From NCBI GenBank assembly GCA_014191855.1, contig BJHF01000009.1, positions 1 through 64,000 on the forward strand: a DNA stretch of 64,000 nucleotides, read 5' to 3'. Shown here one piece after another: positions 36,684-48,939 of the stretch; position 1 is the first letter of the stretch; each line of letters opens with the position of its first letter. The DNA comes from Deltaproteobacteria bacterium. GTDB lineage: Bacteria; Myxococcota_A; UBA796; SXON01. A program made the position numbers and the translations under genes. Below the pieces are notes generated by a model. The model saw only the letters and a program-made list of their open reading frames with translations. It did not search any database and had not been told where the DNA came from.

Positions 36684-37309
36684 TCGGGATGGGTGCAGCC
36701 CAGACCAGGTAGGCGGCGGCGAAGGGCGGGCCGAGAGCGATCAGGGCAGAAACCATCGCAGAAGCGTCGTTATTGCCGAAGAGCCCCCCGTTTGCTAGGA
36801 TCGTCACGGCGAGGAGCGGGAGCGCCGCGCTGCGCCATCGCTGACCGAGCACAAGGGGCAGACCGTACGGCTTGAGGAGGAAGCTCACCGTCAGGGGGAA
36901 GGCGCGAAAGGGTGCCGGGATCGATAGCGCACCCAGCAAAAGCAGGAGCAGGACCCCGCTCACGTTTCCGACTGTGACGGCAACCGCCGTGCAGGGCAAA
37001 GCAGCGAAGGAACCGAGGAGCACCGCCCGCAGCGCGAGGGTCCGCAGGTCCCGACCCACCGGTTCGAAGGAACGTGGTGCCGCCGAATTCGACCCGGGCA
37101 GCCTGAGCAAGATGCGCGGCAACATCCGGATAGAACCAAGTCTTCACCTGCGTCAGCGGGTGCCCGACAGCCACCGCGTCCATCGCGGCCGAGTACACCG
37201 CTTCGTCGGGGAGCGGCGTCGCATCCAAGAGTTGTGCGCCGTGGCTGGCCGTAAGCACCCCAAGCGCCAGCGCGCTCCAGACGAACCAGACCCATGCCCC
37301 GCCGGCCAT
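36667..37309 (-). pseudogene. Frameshifted GT87-like membrane glycosyltransferase
   Basis: Two overlapping frames together read as one protein. The first 81 residues (ATG at 37309) give a signal helix and PDEAVYSAAMDAVAVGHPL plus TWFYPDVAAHLAQAA. From about 37068 the next frame continues with EPVGRDLRTLALRAVLLGS, VGNVSGVLLLLLLGAL and FLLKPYGLPLVLGQRW, the GQxN-like and KPY-containing helices of GT87 mannosyltransferase-type proteins. One extra base near 37065-37072 separates the halves. Even if repaired, the product is only about 213 residues against roughly 400 for the family, so it is truncated as well. A sequencing indel cannot be excluded. Confidence 0.65.
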
Positions 37310-37364
37310 GGTACGGTGTCGCAGTGCACGCCACGCCTGCCCCCGCCTCGCGCCCGCCCGGATC

Positions 37365-38945
37365 GTGCGCGTGAAGTGGCTGCCCGCGGCGGTTCTCGCG
37401 CTGGTCGCCTGCGTTTACGCCCCCTCCCTCGCGGGCGGCTGGGTCTGGGACGATCATTCGTTGTTGGCCAACAACCCAGCGTTAGCGTCCGTGCGCGCGC
37501 TCTGGAGCACCGACGTTTGGTCCCCCTCGGGCACGTCCGTAAGCGATCTCTATCGGCCGCTGGTGATGACCAGCTACCTCCCCGGGCAAACGCTATTCCC
37601 CGGGCCGCTGAGCGCCCGGCTCGGCAACCTGGTGATCCACCTGACCATGGTGATTCTTATCGCGGTTCTCGGCCAGGATCTGGGCGCAGGTCGCCGGGCG
37701 GCGTGGCTCGGCGCTGCGCTGTTTGGTGTCCATCCGGGCGCGACGGAGCCCGTTGCGTGGGTGACAGGTCGACACGACTCGTTGCCGGCGCTGCTATTGC
37801 TTGGCGCATTCGTCGCTCTCCCGCGCCGGCCGATTCTCGCAGGGCTGCTGTGCGCGTGTGCTCCGCTCGCCAAGGAGCCGTACATGCTCGCACCGCTGGC
37901 GTTCGGGCTCTGGGCTTGGGGCCGGCGGCAGTGGAGTTGGCCCGCCCTGGCGATCGCGTGCGCCGGACCGGTCGCAGCGCTGGTCGGGCGGCGAATCGCG
38001 GAGGTGCAGCTGCCCGTGGGAGCCGCGACGTCCGACCTGCTCGCGGCCATCGGCGCACTCGCCGCGCGCGGTCTGACGCTGCTCACCGTGCCCGCTTCCG
38101 CGGACGCCGCCGCTCCCTACCATGGCAATCCCGCGATCGGCGTGCTCGCGGTCACGGCGCTCGTCGGCGCGGGAGTGGCGCTGCTACGCGGCCGCCGTGC
38201 CTTCGCGCTCGGGCTCGCGCCGCTCGTCGTGCTGCTCCCCTGCGCGCCGGCGTCGGCGCAGATCGATATCGTGGCGGACCGGTACTTTTACCTCGCTTTC
38301 GCGATGCTGGCGGTCGGGCTCTCCTGTGCCGCCAGCGGCCGGCGGTGGGCGCCAGCGCTCTGGGGGCTGGTCGCGGTCTTGTCCCCGGTCACGGTTGTGC
38401 GCGCGAACGAGTGGAGCTCCGACCTCGCCGTTTGGGCCGCCTCCTACGCCCTGCACCCCGACAACCCCCATGCGGCTTTCCATCTCGCTTATGCGCAACA
38501 AGAGTACGCGCTGGACTGCGCCTCCGCGGTGCCCCTCTACGAACAGGCTCTCGCCGCGGAGCCCCGTGCGCGCACCAACGTGATGGCGTGCCTGCTGCTG
38601 CTCGGCCAAAATGAGCGCGCCGTGGCGCTGGCCCCCCGACTCATTGCGATGGATCCCGAAAACCCCAAGATCTACGCTGCCGAGGCGCGGGCGTACGTGG
38701 GATTGGGTCAGTTGGACCGGGCGGTGGCGTCCGCCAATCGGGCGGTGGCCATCGGCGGGCGCGCAGAGGACATGATCCTGGCTGGCAACATCGCCGGGCA
38801 AATCGGGGACCTGGACGCGGCGGAGCGGGCTTTCCGCGCTGCACAAGTCGCAGTCCCCGACAGCGCCGAAGCAGTTGCGGGGCTGCGCGCCGTGGCGGCG
38901 AGGCGCGCAGCCCCTCCGCCGCCGCCCGTCACTCCACCCGGATGA
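37365..38945 (+). CDS. TMTC-like membrane protein: GT-C topology plus TPR repeats
   Basis: The 526-residue protein starts with a helix and then GGWVWDDHSLLANNPAL, the Asp-Asp loop typical of TMTC/PMT-like GT-C enzymes. FRPL-like YRPLVMTSYL, LGNLVIHLTMVILI, GVHPGATEPVAWVTGRHD and a CACAPLAKEPYMLAPLAF helix also match. About ten helices are followed by at least three TPR units (PLYEQALAAEPRARTN, AEARAYVGLGQLDRAVASA). Eukaryotic TMTCs are O-mannosyltransferases, so protein or lipid glycosylation is plausible. I prefer the GTG at 37365; the ATG at 37308 would overlap the divergent gene start. Confidence 0.78.
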   Translation: MRVKWLPAAVLALVACVYAPSLAGGWVWDDHSLLANNPALASVRALWSTDVWSPSGTSVSDLYRPLVMTSYLPGQTLFPGPLSARLGNLVIHLTMVILIAVLGQDLGAGRRAAWLGAALFGVHPGATEPVAWVTGRHDSLPALLLLGAFVALPRRPILAGLLCACAPLAKEPYMLAPLAFGLWAWGRRQWSWPALAIACAGPVAALVGRRIAEVQLPVGAATSDLLAAIGALAARGLTLLTVPASADAAAPYHGNPAIGVLAVTALVGAGVALLRGRRAFALGLAPLVVLLPCAPASAQIDIVADRYFYLAFAMLAVGLSCAASGRRWAPALWGLVAVLSPVTVVRANEWSSDLAVWAASYALHPDNPHAAFHLAYAQQEYALDCASAVPLYEQALAAEPRARTNVMACLLLLGQNERAVALAPRLIAMDPENPKIYAAEARAYVGLGQLDRAVASANRAVAIGGRAEDMILAGNIAGQIGDLDAAERAFRAAQVAVPDSAEAVAGLRAVAARRAAPPPPPVTPPG

Positions 38946-40457
38946 TCCGGGCGCGGGCCTCCGCCCGCGGCTCGATCGCCAGGGAGAAGGCCTCCCCTTC
39001 ATCGAGCTTCACCTCGATGTACTCCACGCCGCCAGCCCGGATCGATTCGTCGGCGCGCGACAACTTCTGGATCGGCGGCCCGGTGAGCGTGAGCCAGTCG
39101 TGGATGGTGTCGTAGGGATCGACGCCGTACTCGTACCCGGTGACGGGATCCATCTCCCGCACTTGATAACTCCACCGCGGATCTCCCGTTTCCACGAGCC
39201 CCGTGCACACGAGCGCCGTGTACCAGTCCATGATCGTGTCCTCGAGCGCGAGCCCGGTCACGTCCGCCACCGTTTCCTCCCCAAGGGCGGGCGAATCGAA
39301 CCAGGCGTGGAGGAACGCCATCCCGCCGTCGTCGACCTGGGTGCCATCGCTCTCTACATGCATGCCGCCGGCCTGCTCGAAGAGATAACGCAGGTACAAA
39401 TACGAGGCACCGCGTAAGGTGCCGTCTCGGTCCGCGTCGTAGTAGCCCTCCCCCCGCAGGAAGTCGTTCACGCTGACGAAGTCGGTGCTCGCGGTCGGCC
39501 CGAGATAGTCCGTCGTATCGAGCGCCGCCGCCCACACGTACTGATTCCCATTGTTGTACCCCGTGAGATCCTGAGCGAGCGCGCTCATCCCCTCCGTGAT
39601 GTAGATGTTCTCCTCCGCGGTTTCCCGGTCCTGCGCCACGAAGCGATGCCATCCGTAGATGAGGTGGTTGAACTCGTGGGCCACGGTCTCGGTGATGCCG
39701 TTCACCGTGCCATAGCTGCCCTCGGGATCCGGCACGCCCAAATACACGATCTCGCCGTTGTTGCCGCTACTCCCGCAGCCGGCGGTGCGCCCGATGTCGC
39801 ACTGGGTGACATACGCCACGGCGCCGTACATGTTGACCGTGTAGGAGAGGAGGATCGCGATCTTGCCATCGCCGTCCACGTCCGATTCCTGGCCGAAGAT
39901 CGCGCGTTCTCGGGGGAGCACCAGCTCTTCCACCGAGGCGAGAACCCCGTCCACGACCTCCTGATCGAGGGACCCGAGCCCGTTCGGCGTGGTCTGGTCC
40001 TCCCAGAGCACCACCGCGTCGGTCACCGCCATCGCCTTGGCCGTCACCGTTACATAGTCGTAGCCGTCGTAAACCGTGAACGCTCGCTCGTCGCCCTCGG
40101 CCACCGCGCTCAGCGGCGGGCCGGAGCGGGGGGGAGCACGGGGGGGGCGGTCTCCCGCCGGTTCGGGCTCCGCCATCACGGCCTCGGCCGCGGCGTCACC
40201 GTACGGGTACTCGCGGCCCTGCGCCGTCGCAAGGCTGACGAGCTGCACGATGTACGTGCCCTTCTTCGCCACGGTAACGGAAACATCTCCTTCGCCGGTC
40301 GTCATCTCCGCAACGCCGCCGATCTCCAGGTCCGCCGGGCCAGTCGGCTCGCCGGTGTCGGCCGTGTCACCGCTGTCCGCCGTATCCACCCCCCCGCTGC
40401 CCGTTTCATCGGCATCCGAATTCACGGGAGTGCACCCCAACATCCAGAAAATCAACA

Positions 40458-40458
<1 letters not shown>
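38929..40458 (-). CDS. HExxH zinc metalloprotease lipoprotein (M30-like)
   Basis: The 509-residue protein starts MLIFWMLGC with no possible upstream start (an in-frame TGA lies 21 bases before the ATG). A D/T/G linker (about 16-42) and a prepeptidase-like beta domain follow. The catalytic domain has His261-Glu262-Phe-Asn-His265 (VAHEFNHLIYGW) and a downstream Glu in ITEGMSALAQDL, matching the gluzincin pattern of M30 hyicolysin-like peptidases. The Asp-rich SDVDGDGKIAILL loop just before likely binds calcium. The ATG overlaps the stop of the giant MopE-like gene (TAATG), so a surface protease and a surface repeat protein are produced together. Confidence 0.88.
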
Positions 40459-43301
<2,843 letters not shown>

Positions 43302-43369
43302 GGCGGACCTCTGGTGAGGACAGGGAATGTGGACGCGAAGGATACCTGAAACGGTCGGGTCGGTGGACC

Positions 43370-46153
43370 TCAATCGAACAGCGCCGCTAGCTCATCGGAG
43401 GTCAGCGCCTTAGCCAGCGCATCTTCGTCCAGCGCCGCACGCACCAGCTCCCGTTTCCGCTCCTGCAACGCCAGGATCCGCTCCTCCACGGTGTCTTCTG
43501 CCACGAGGCGAAGCGACACCACCGGGCGGGTTTGACCGATGCGGTGGGCGCGATCGGTGGCTTGATCCTCGACGGCCGGGTTCCACCAGGGATCGAGATG
43601 CACCACGTAGTCCGCGGCGGTGAGGTTCAGGCCGGTGCCGCCCGCCTTGAGGGAGAGCAGGAAGATCGGGGGCCCATCCTCCGCCGAAAACCTGGCGATC
43701 TCGGCGTCCCGATCGCGGGTTGCGCCGTCCAGACGGCAGAACCCCCACTCGGCCTTCCGCAGCGCTGGCTCCACGAGATCGAGCATCGAGGTCCACTGCG
43801 AAAAAATGAGGACCCGGTGCCCTTCGGCCACGACCTCGTCCAGCGTCTCCATCAAGAGGTCGAGCTTGGCCGAACCGAGCGCGCGATCCCCGCCGGGCAG
43901 CAGCCCTGGGTGACAGGACGCCTGGCGCATCCGCAGCAGCACCTCCAGGACCTGCAGCCACCCCTTGCCCCCGGCCAGCAGCGACTTCGCCTGCTTCGAC
44001 GAGAGGCTTCGCACGGCATCGTACAGCGTCCGCTCCCGCTCCGAGAGCGTGCACCGCAACACCACATCCGTGCGCGAAGGCAGCTCCGGCGCCACGTCCA
44101 CCTTGTTTCGACGCAGGATGAACGGACGAATTCGCCGCCGGAGCCCATCGCGCGCCGACCGGCTGCCCTCCTCGATCGGGCCGGAGAACCGCTCCCGGAA
44201 GGAGCGGCGCGAGCCGAGCAGGCCCGGATTCGCCACGTGCATCCCCGACCATAGCTCGTCGAGGCGGTTCTCCACCGGCGTGCCAGTCACACACAACCTC
44301 AGCTCCGCCTTCACGGCGCGGGCCGCTTCCGCCGTTTGCGACTCGGGGTTCTTGATCGCCTGCGCCTCATCGAACAAAACCGTCGTCCAACGCTCGCTCA
44401 GGCGCTCGGCGTCCAACCGCAAGAGCGCCCAGCTCGTGATCACGAGGTCCGCCTTCGGATCCATCTCGCGCTTGGCGCCGTAGTACACCCCCACCCGCAG
44501 ATCGGGGCGGAACCTCGCCGATTCCCGTGCCCAGTTGCCGATCACCGACGTGGGCGCGACGACGAGGTGGCGGCCCGGCCCAAGCGAGGCGAGACACTGC
44601 ACGGTCTTGCCGAGGCCCATGTCGTCGGCCAGAATGCCGCCCATCCCGACGCTCCGCAGCCAATGGATCCAGTCCACGCCACGCTGCTGGTAGGGTCGGA
44701 GCTGGCCGACGAAGCCGGCGGGCAAGGATGCAGCGGGGATGGCGGAGAAGTCGCCCGCGAGGGCCCGGAGCGCCGCGAGCGCGGGCGGGGGCTCCACGCC
44801 CAGCTCGTCAAGCGCCTGGAGCGCGAGGCCCGCCTGGTGACGCTGGAGCTTTCCTCCGCCTTCTTCCTCGGCATCGAGCAGCTCCGCGAGCACGGCCCCG
44901 TGGCGGTCGAGCCACGCCTGCGGCACGGGCCGCCACCCACCCGAGAGCAGCGGGACGAGCGGCGCATGGTCCCGCCAGGCCTGTACGAGGGCGCGCGGAT
45001 CCAGGTCGCCGGTGACGCGGACACGAAAGCCGTCCCCGTCGGTGCGGAGGTCCACCTCCGGGTCGCCGCCCGCCCGCACCAGGCGGAAGCCCGGGGCCTT
45101 CGCCAGGATCGCCTCGCGGGCCGGCGTGGGGAGGGCGGCGATCCAATTCACCGCCGCGAACCCCTCCCGCTCGATGGGCGCCCCCACCGGCAGGCCGCCG
45201 TCGAGGAGGCGCCGCTCGGCGGCCACATCTCGGGTGGGAACGATGCGCGCGTCCAGCCGGCGCAGCTCCCCGTGCTCCACCCGGGCGTATACCGGGTCGC
45301 CATACACGATGCCCGCCTGCGCCCGCAGCCGCGGGCCGTCGGCCGCCACTGTCCAGGCCAGACGGGGAGGATCGGCCTGCGCCGTGGGTAACCGGGCGCT
45401 GCGCACCTCCACGTCCACCAGCTTTCGCAGGGCCGGGAGGAACTCGGTAACGAGGCGGCCCGCCTCCTTCGGCTCGAAAACGACTCCTTGAACGAGGCGT
45501 TGTTTCAGCCCGGAATCGATCTGCGCCTCGCCGATCGGGCGCAGCGTGTCCCCCATGCGGAGGATTCCGTTCGGGAACGCTTCGTCGATGCCGCCTCGGC
45601 GAACGAGTCGCACGCGCCACCCCTCGCCCTCGTCTACCACGATGACCATGGAGAAAACCGGGGTCGGGTCGCACCGCACCGGCGCGCCGTCCAACGTGAC
45701 GTCCAGGCCACGAAGCGGGCCGAGCGCCTGCTGGGCCAAGCCTCGGGGCAAGCTCGTTTTTCCCCACTGGCCGGCCAGGATGCGGCTGAGCTCGGCGTCC
45801 TCCGGTCGGCGCGGCGCCCCGAGCGGGATCTCGCAGTCGAACACCAACCCCGTCGGATCGCGCCGCAGTCGGTAGCGCACGCCGGCCGCGGCGGCCGGAG
45901 GCGCCACCAGCAAGGCGTCTTTTTCGGCGATGGCCACCGCGGCCACATGCGCGCAGGCCGCCACCTCCGCGCCACAGCTACACTCCCAGTCCTCGCCGTC
46001 GGTCCAGACAGAAAAACCCTCCGACCGGCCCGCGACCTGAACGAGGAAACGATCCTTCGAAGCTCGACTACAACCGCCCGCCTGGGCGTAGAGCTGCCCC
46101 CGCGCGAACAACGCCGGGGGCGCGGCGCGGCGGACTCGTTCGAGGAGCGTCAT
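43370..46153 (-). CDS. SNF2-family helicase with SWIM zinc finger
   Basis: The 927-residue ATPase has an N-terminal SWIM finger (Cys58-x-Cys60...Cys67-x-His69 in WECSCGAEVAACAH) and a middle domain of unknown fold. The SNF2 motor follows: LADDMGLGKTVQ (Walker A), TSWALLRLD, LFDEAQAIKN (DEAQ box), VTGTPVENRLDELWS, HRVLIFSQWTSML and DRAHRIGQTRPV. Bacterial SWIM-SNF2 proteins remodel nucleoprotein or RNA polymerase complexes, and some act in defence. The ATG at 46153 is chosen; the frame extending to 47002 is antisense to pilC. It is divergent from pilC by 84 bases. Confidence 0.93.
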   Translation of the reverse strand: MTLLERVRRAAPPALFARGQLYAQAGGCSRASKDRFLVQVAGRSEGFSVWTDGEDWECSCGAEVAACAHVAAVAIAEKDALLVAPPAAAAGVRYRLRRDPTGLVFDCEIPLGAPRRPEDAELSRILAGQWGKTSLPRGLAQQALGPLRGLDVTLDGAPVRCDPTPVFSMVIVVDEGEGWRVRLVRRGGIDEAFPNGILRMGDTLRPIGEAQIDSGLKQRLVQGVVFEPKEAGRLVTEFLPALRKLVDVEVRSARLPTAQADPPRLAWTVAADGPRLRAQAGIVYGDPVYARVEHGELRRLDARIVPTRDVAAERRLLDGGLPVGAPIEREGFAAVNWIAALPTPAREAILAKAPGFRLVRAGGDPEVDLRTDGDGFRVRVTGDLDPRALVQAWRDHAPLVPLLSGGWRPVPQAWLDRHGAVLAELLDAEEEGGGKLQRHQAGLALQALDELGVEPPPALAALRALAGDFSAIPAASLPAGFVGQLRPYQQRGVDWIHWLRSVGMGGILADDMGLGKTVQCLASLGPGRHLVVAPTSVIGNWARESARFRPDLRVGVYYGAKREMDPKADLVITSWALLRLDAERLSERWTTVLFDEAQAIKNPESQTAEAARAVKAELRLCVTGTPVENRLDELWSGMHVANPGLLGSRRSFRERFSGPIEEGSRSARDGLRRRIRPFILRRNKVDVAPELPSRTDVVLRCTLSERERTLYDAVRSLSSKQAKSLLAGGKGWLQVLEVLLRMRQASCHPGLLPGGDRALGSAKLDLLMETLDEVVAEGHRVLIFSQWTSMLDLVEPALRKAEWGFCRLDGATRDRDAEIARFSAEDGPPIFLLSLKAGGTGLNLTAADYVVHLDPWWNPAVEDQATDRAHRIGQTRPVVSLRLVAEDTVEERILALQERKRELVRAALDEDALAKALTSDELAALFD

Positions 46154-46237
46154 CGCCGCGGGGGCTATTCGCGGGGCGGCCGATGCGCACGAGGTTGATT
46201 TGGTGTACGATCGCCCCCGGCGTTTGGAGCTAGGTGA

Positions 46238-47461
46238 ATGGCCGTCTTCGCATACGAGGGCAAAACCGCGCAGGGAGAGGTGCGGCGCGGGAAGATCGAC
46301 GCCCCCGACCAAACCACGGCCCGCAACAAGCTGCGCGAGATGCGGATCAGCGCCACCTCGGTCACGGAATCGAAGTCCGCGCTGGACATCAAGCTCAACA
46401 TCCCGCTGCCGGCCTTCCTCAAGCCGAAGGTCAAGCTGCGGGACCTCGTGATCTTCTCGCGGCAGTTCGCCACGATGATCGACTCGGGCCTGCCGCTCGT
46501 GCAGTGCCTCGACATCCTCTCGCAGCAGTCGGAGAGCCCGACCATGTGCGAGCAGCTCAAGGTGATCAAAGAGAAGGTCGAGAGCGGAAATACCTTCGCG
46601 GAGTCGCTGAAGGCCTTCCCCGAAACCTTCGACGATCTCTACGTCAACCTCGTGGCCGCAGGCGAGGTGGGCGGCATGCTCGACACGATCATGAACCGCC
46701 TCGCGGCCTACCTCGAGAAAAACCAGAAGTTGATCCGCCAGGTGAAGGGGGCGATGACCTACCCGATCATCGTCATGGTGGTCGCGAACATCGTCATCGC
46801 GCTCTTGCTCACGAAGGTCGTGCCCCAGTTCAAGGACATGTTCGCCGACTTCGGCGCGGCCCTCCCCGCGCCGACCCAGTTCGTCGTCGCGCTCTCTGAG
46901 TGGCTCACCGCCAACATCGGGTACTGCATCATCGGCCTCGTGGTGGCCTACTTCTTGTTCCTCCGCTTCACGGCAACCACAAAGGGAAAGTACATTTTCC
47001 ACTCGCTGCTCATCAAGATGCCGCTGATCGGCGACATCCTGGTGAAGGTCGGCGTCGCACGGTTCTGCCGCACGCTCTCCACCATGCTCTCCTCCGGCGT
47101 TCCCATTCTCGAGGCGCTGGACATCTGCTCGCGCACGGCTGGAAACGTAGTGATCGAGGCCGCGATCAAAGGCGCGGCGCGGAGCATCTCGGAGGGCCGC
47201 ACCATCGCGGAGCCGCTCCTGGAATCCAAGGTATTCCCCACGATGGTGTGCCAGATGGTCGGGGTCGGCGAAGCAACGGGCGCCCTCGATGTCATGTTGG
47301 GCAAGATCGCCGACTTCTACGACGAAGAGGTGGACGTTTCGGTTGAGGCGCTCACGAGCTCACTCGAGCCGATGATCATGGCGTTCCTCGGCGTTGTCGT
47401 TGGCGGGCTGGTGATCGCGATGTACATGCCGATCTTCGAGATGGCCGGTAAGGTGGGCTGA
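46238..47461 (+). CDS. pilC: Type IV pilus inner-membrane platform protein PilC
   Basis: The 407-residue protein has two T2SF domains. The first starts LRDLVIFSRQFATMIDSGLPLVQ (quoted ends at about 70-92) with YPIIVMVVANIVIALLLTK as its membrane helix. The second has VGVARFCRTLSTMLSSGVPI and the closing hydrophobic MIMAFLGVVVGGLVIAMYMP. PilC is the platform on which the pilus ATPases act to extend and retract the fibre. GGAGCTAGGTGA precedes the ATG. pilS, pilR and pilA follow; pilB and pilT are not in the window. Confidence 0.94.
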   Translation: MAVFAYEGKTAQGEVRRGKIDAPDQTTARNKLREMRISATSVTESKSALDIKLNIPLPAFLKPKVKLRDLVIFSRQFATMIDSGLPLVQCLDILSQQSESPTMCEQLKVIKEKVESGNTFAESLKAFPETFDDLYVNLVAAGEVGGMLDTIMNRLAAYLEKNQKLIRQVKGAMTYPIIVMVVANIVIALLLTKVVPQFKDMFADFGAALPAPTQFVVALSEWLTANIGYCIIGLVVAYFLFLRFTATTKGKYIFHSLLIKMPLIGDILVKVGVARFCRTLSTMLSSGVPILEALDICSRTAGNVVIEAAIKGAARSISEGRTIAEPLLESKVFPTMVCQMVGVGEATGALDVMLGKIADFYDEEVDVSVEALTSSLEPMIMAFLGVVVGGLVIAMYMPIFEMAGKVG

Positions 47462-47544
47462 ACGCCCTGACCGAGCGCATCCAGCGCTACAACGTCGGGA
47501 GGCTCGTTCTCTCCCTCGGCCTGCTGGGCCTCACCACTGCGGCG

Positions 47545-48939
47545 GTGGCCCGAGGCGACTGGGCCGTGGCCATCGCCGAGCGGCGCTTCTTCCAGCTCAT
47601 CGCGCTGCAGCTCGTGCTGTTGGTGGGCAGCGCCTTCTGGACGCGCTTTCGAACGCCCGACACCCGCTTCCTGTTCGCGATGTTCACCCTGGACGTCGGG
47701 GCCGCCTCGCTGCTCTCCGCATGGACCGGCGGCGCAAGCTCGTTGCTGGTGTTCCTGTACTTCCCGGTCATCGCCGCCGGCGCGTACCTGCTCGGCCGGC
47801 GGGGGGCGCTCGTCGTGGCGCTACTCTCGGCCGTCGGGCTGATGGGAGTCGGTTGGTATGCGGGGACCGAGGATGGCGATCAACTCCTCGCGTATTGGGA
47901 GATCGGCTTTCGCGTTCTTTCCTTCGTGCTGGTCGGGTTGCTGAGCGGCCAGCTCGCTGAGTCGCTGGAACGCACGGGCAAGGAGCTGCAATTCCAGCGC
48001 GTCACCTCGGAGGTGGTGCTGGCGCGCGTGCGAGCGGGCGTGCTCATCGTGGACCCCAACGACCGGATCGTCGAGGTGAATTCCAATGGGCGCCTGCTGC
48101 TCGGGGACATCGTGGGCAAGCGCGTAACGGACGTGTTCACCGGCGCGGTGTACCATCGGGCATGGGAAGAAACGACCCCCCAAGGCCGGCATGTCGTGTG
48201 CAGCCAGGCACCCCTGCCGGCGGAGGAGCGGGTAGTCGTCGTGGAAGACGTGACCGACCTCTGGGAGATGCGGGAGCGCGCGGAGCGGGACGAGCGGCTG
48301 ATCGGGGTGGGGCGCCTCGCCGCAGGGCTCGCCCACGAGATCCGGAACCCGCTGGCCTCGGTCATGGCCATCCTGCAGATGCTGAGGGAAGACAATCCGA
48401 ATCGGCAAGTCGATCTCGCGCTGGGTGAGGCCGAGCGACTCAACCGCCTCGTGGATGAGTTCCTGGAGGCCTCGCGCACGCCGACGCTCCGGCGCGCCCA
48501 GACCGACATCGCGGCGCTCGCGACCACGGTCACGGAAGCCTTCGCCTCCGACCCGCGCTTCGTCGGGAGTGTAAGCGTCGAATTGTCCGCGGTCTCCATC
48601 GTGGCCGACATCGATCCCGACCGGATTCGCCAGGTGCTCTGGAACCTGCTCACGAACGCCGCACAGGCGATGCCAGGGGGCGGAAAGGTGGGTGTGCGAG
48701 TGGAGGCGGCACCCGACGCCGCACTGGTGCACGTGGCCGACCAGGGCGTAGGAATCGCCGCCGCAGAGCTGCCGCACATCTTCGACCCCTTCTTCACGCG
48801 GCGCGCAGGCGGCACTGGGCTCGGGCTCGCGCTAGTAGACCAGATCATTCGCATCCACGGTGGGAGTATCGCCGTGAACTCGGCGCCCGGTTCGGGCACG
48901 AGCTTTACGATCCGCCTGCCCCTCGGAGCCCCGACGTGA
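47545..48939 (+). CDS. pilS: Sensor histidine kinase PilS
   Basis: The 464-residue version (GTG at 47545) has about five membrane helices, a small PAS-like segment (GVLIVDPNDRIVEVNSNG), the HisKA motif AHEIRNPLASVMAIL with His264, and an ATP-binding domain with NLLTNAAQAMPGG, DQGVGIAAAELPHIFDPFF and RAGGTGLGLALVD. It phosphorylates PilR to activate pilA. The frame is open upstream to a CTG at 47458 overlapping the pilC stop as CTGA. That extension supplies a natural first helix (RLVLSLGLLGLTTAAVA), so the true protein is probably longer. Its end overlaps pilR as GTGA. Confidence 0.88.
   Translation: MARGDWAVAIAERRFFQLIALQLVLLVGSAFWTRFRTPDTRFLFAMFTLDVGAASLLSAWTGGASSLLVFLYFPVIAAGAYLLGRRGALVVALLSAVGLMGVGWYAGTEDGDQLLAYWEIGFRVLSFVLVGLLSGQLAESLERTGKELQFQRVTSEVVLARVRAGVLIVDPNDRIVEVNSNGRLLLGDIVGKRVTDVFTGAVYHRAWEETTPQGRHVVCSQAPLPAEERVVVVEDVTDLWEMRERAERDERLIGVGRLAAGLAHEIRNPLASVMAILQMLREDNPNRQVDLALGEAERLNRLVDEFLEASRTPTLRRAQTDIAALATTVTEAFASDPRFVGSVSVELSAVSIVADIDPDRIRQVLWNLLTNAAQAMPGGGKVGVRVEAAPDAALVHVADQGVGIAAAELPHIFDPFFTRRAGGTGLGLALVDQIIRIHGGSIAVNSAPGSGTSFTIRLPLGAPT

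Noticed and set aside
46154-47002. N-terminal extension of the SNF2 helicase gene
   Set aside because: The segment is antisense to pilC, which is clearly coding; the helicase has a good ATG at 46153 just before its SWIM region.
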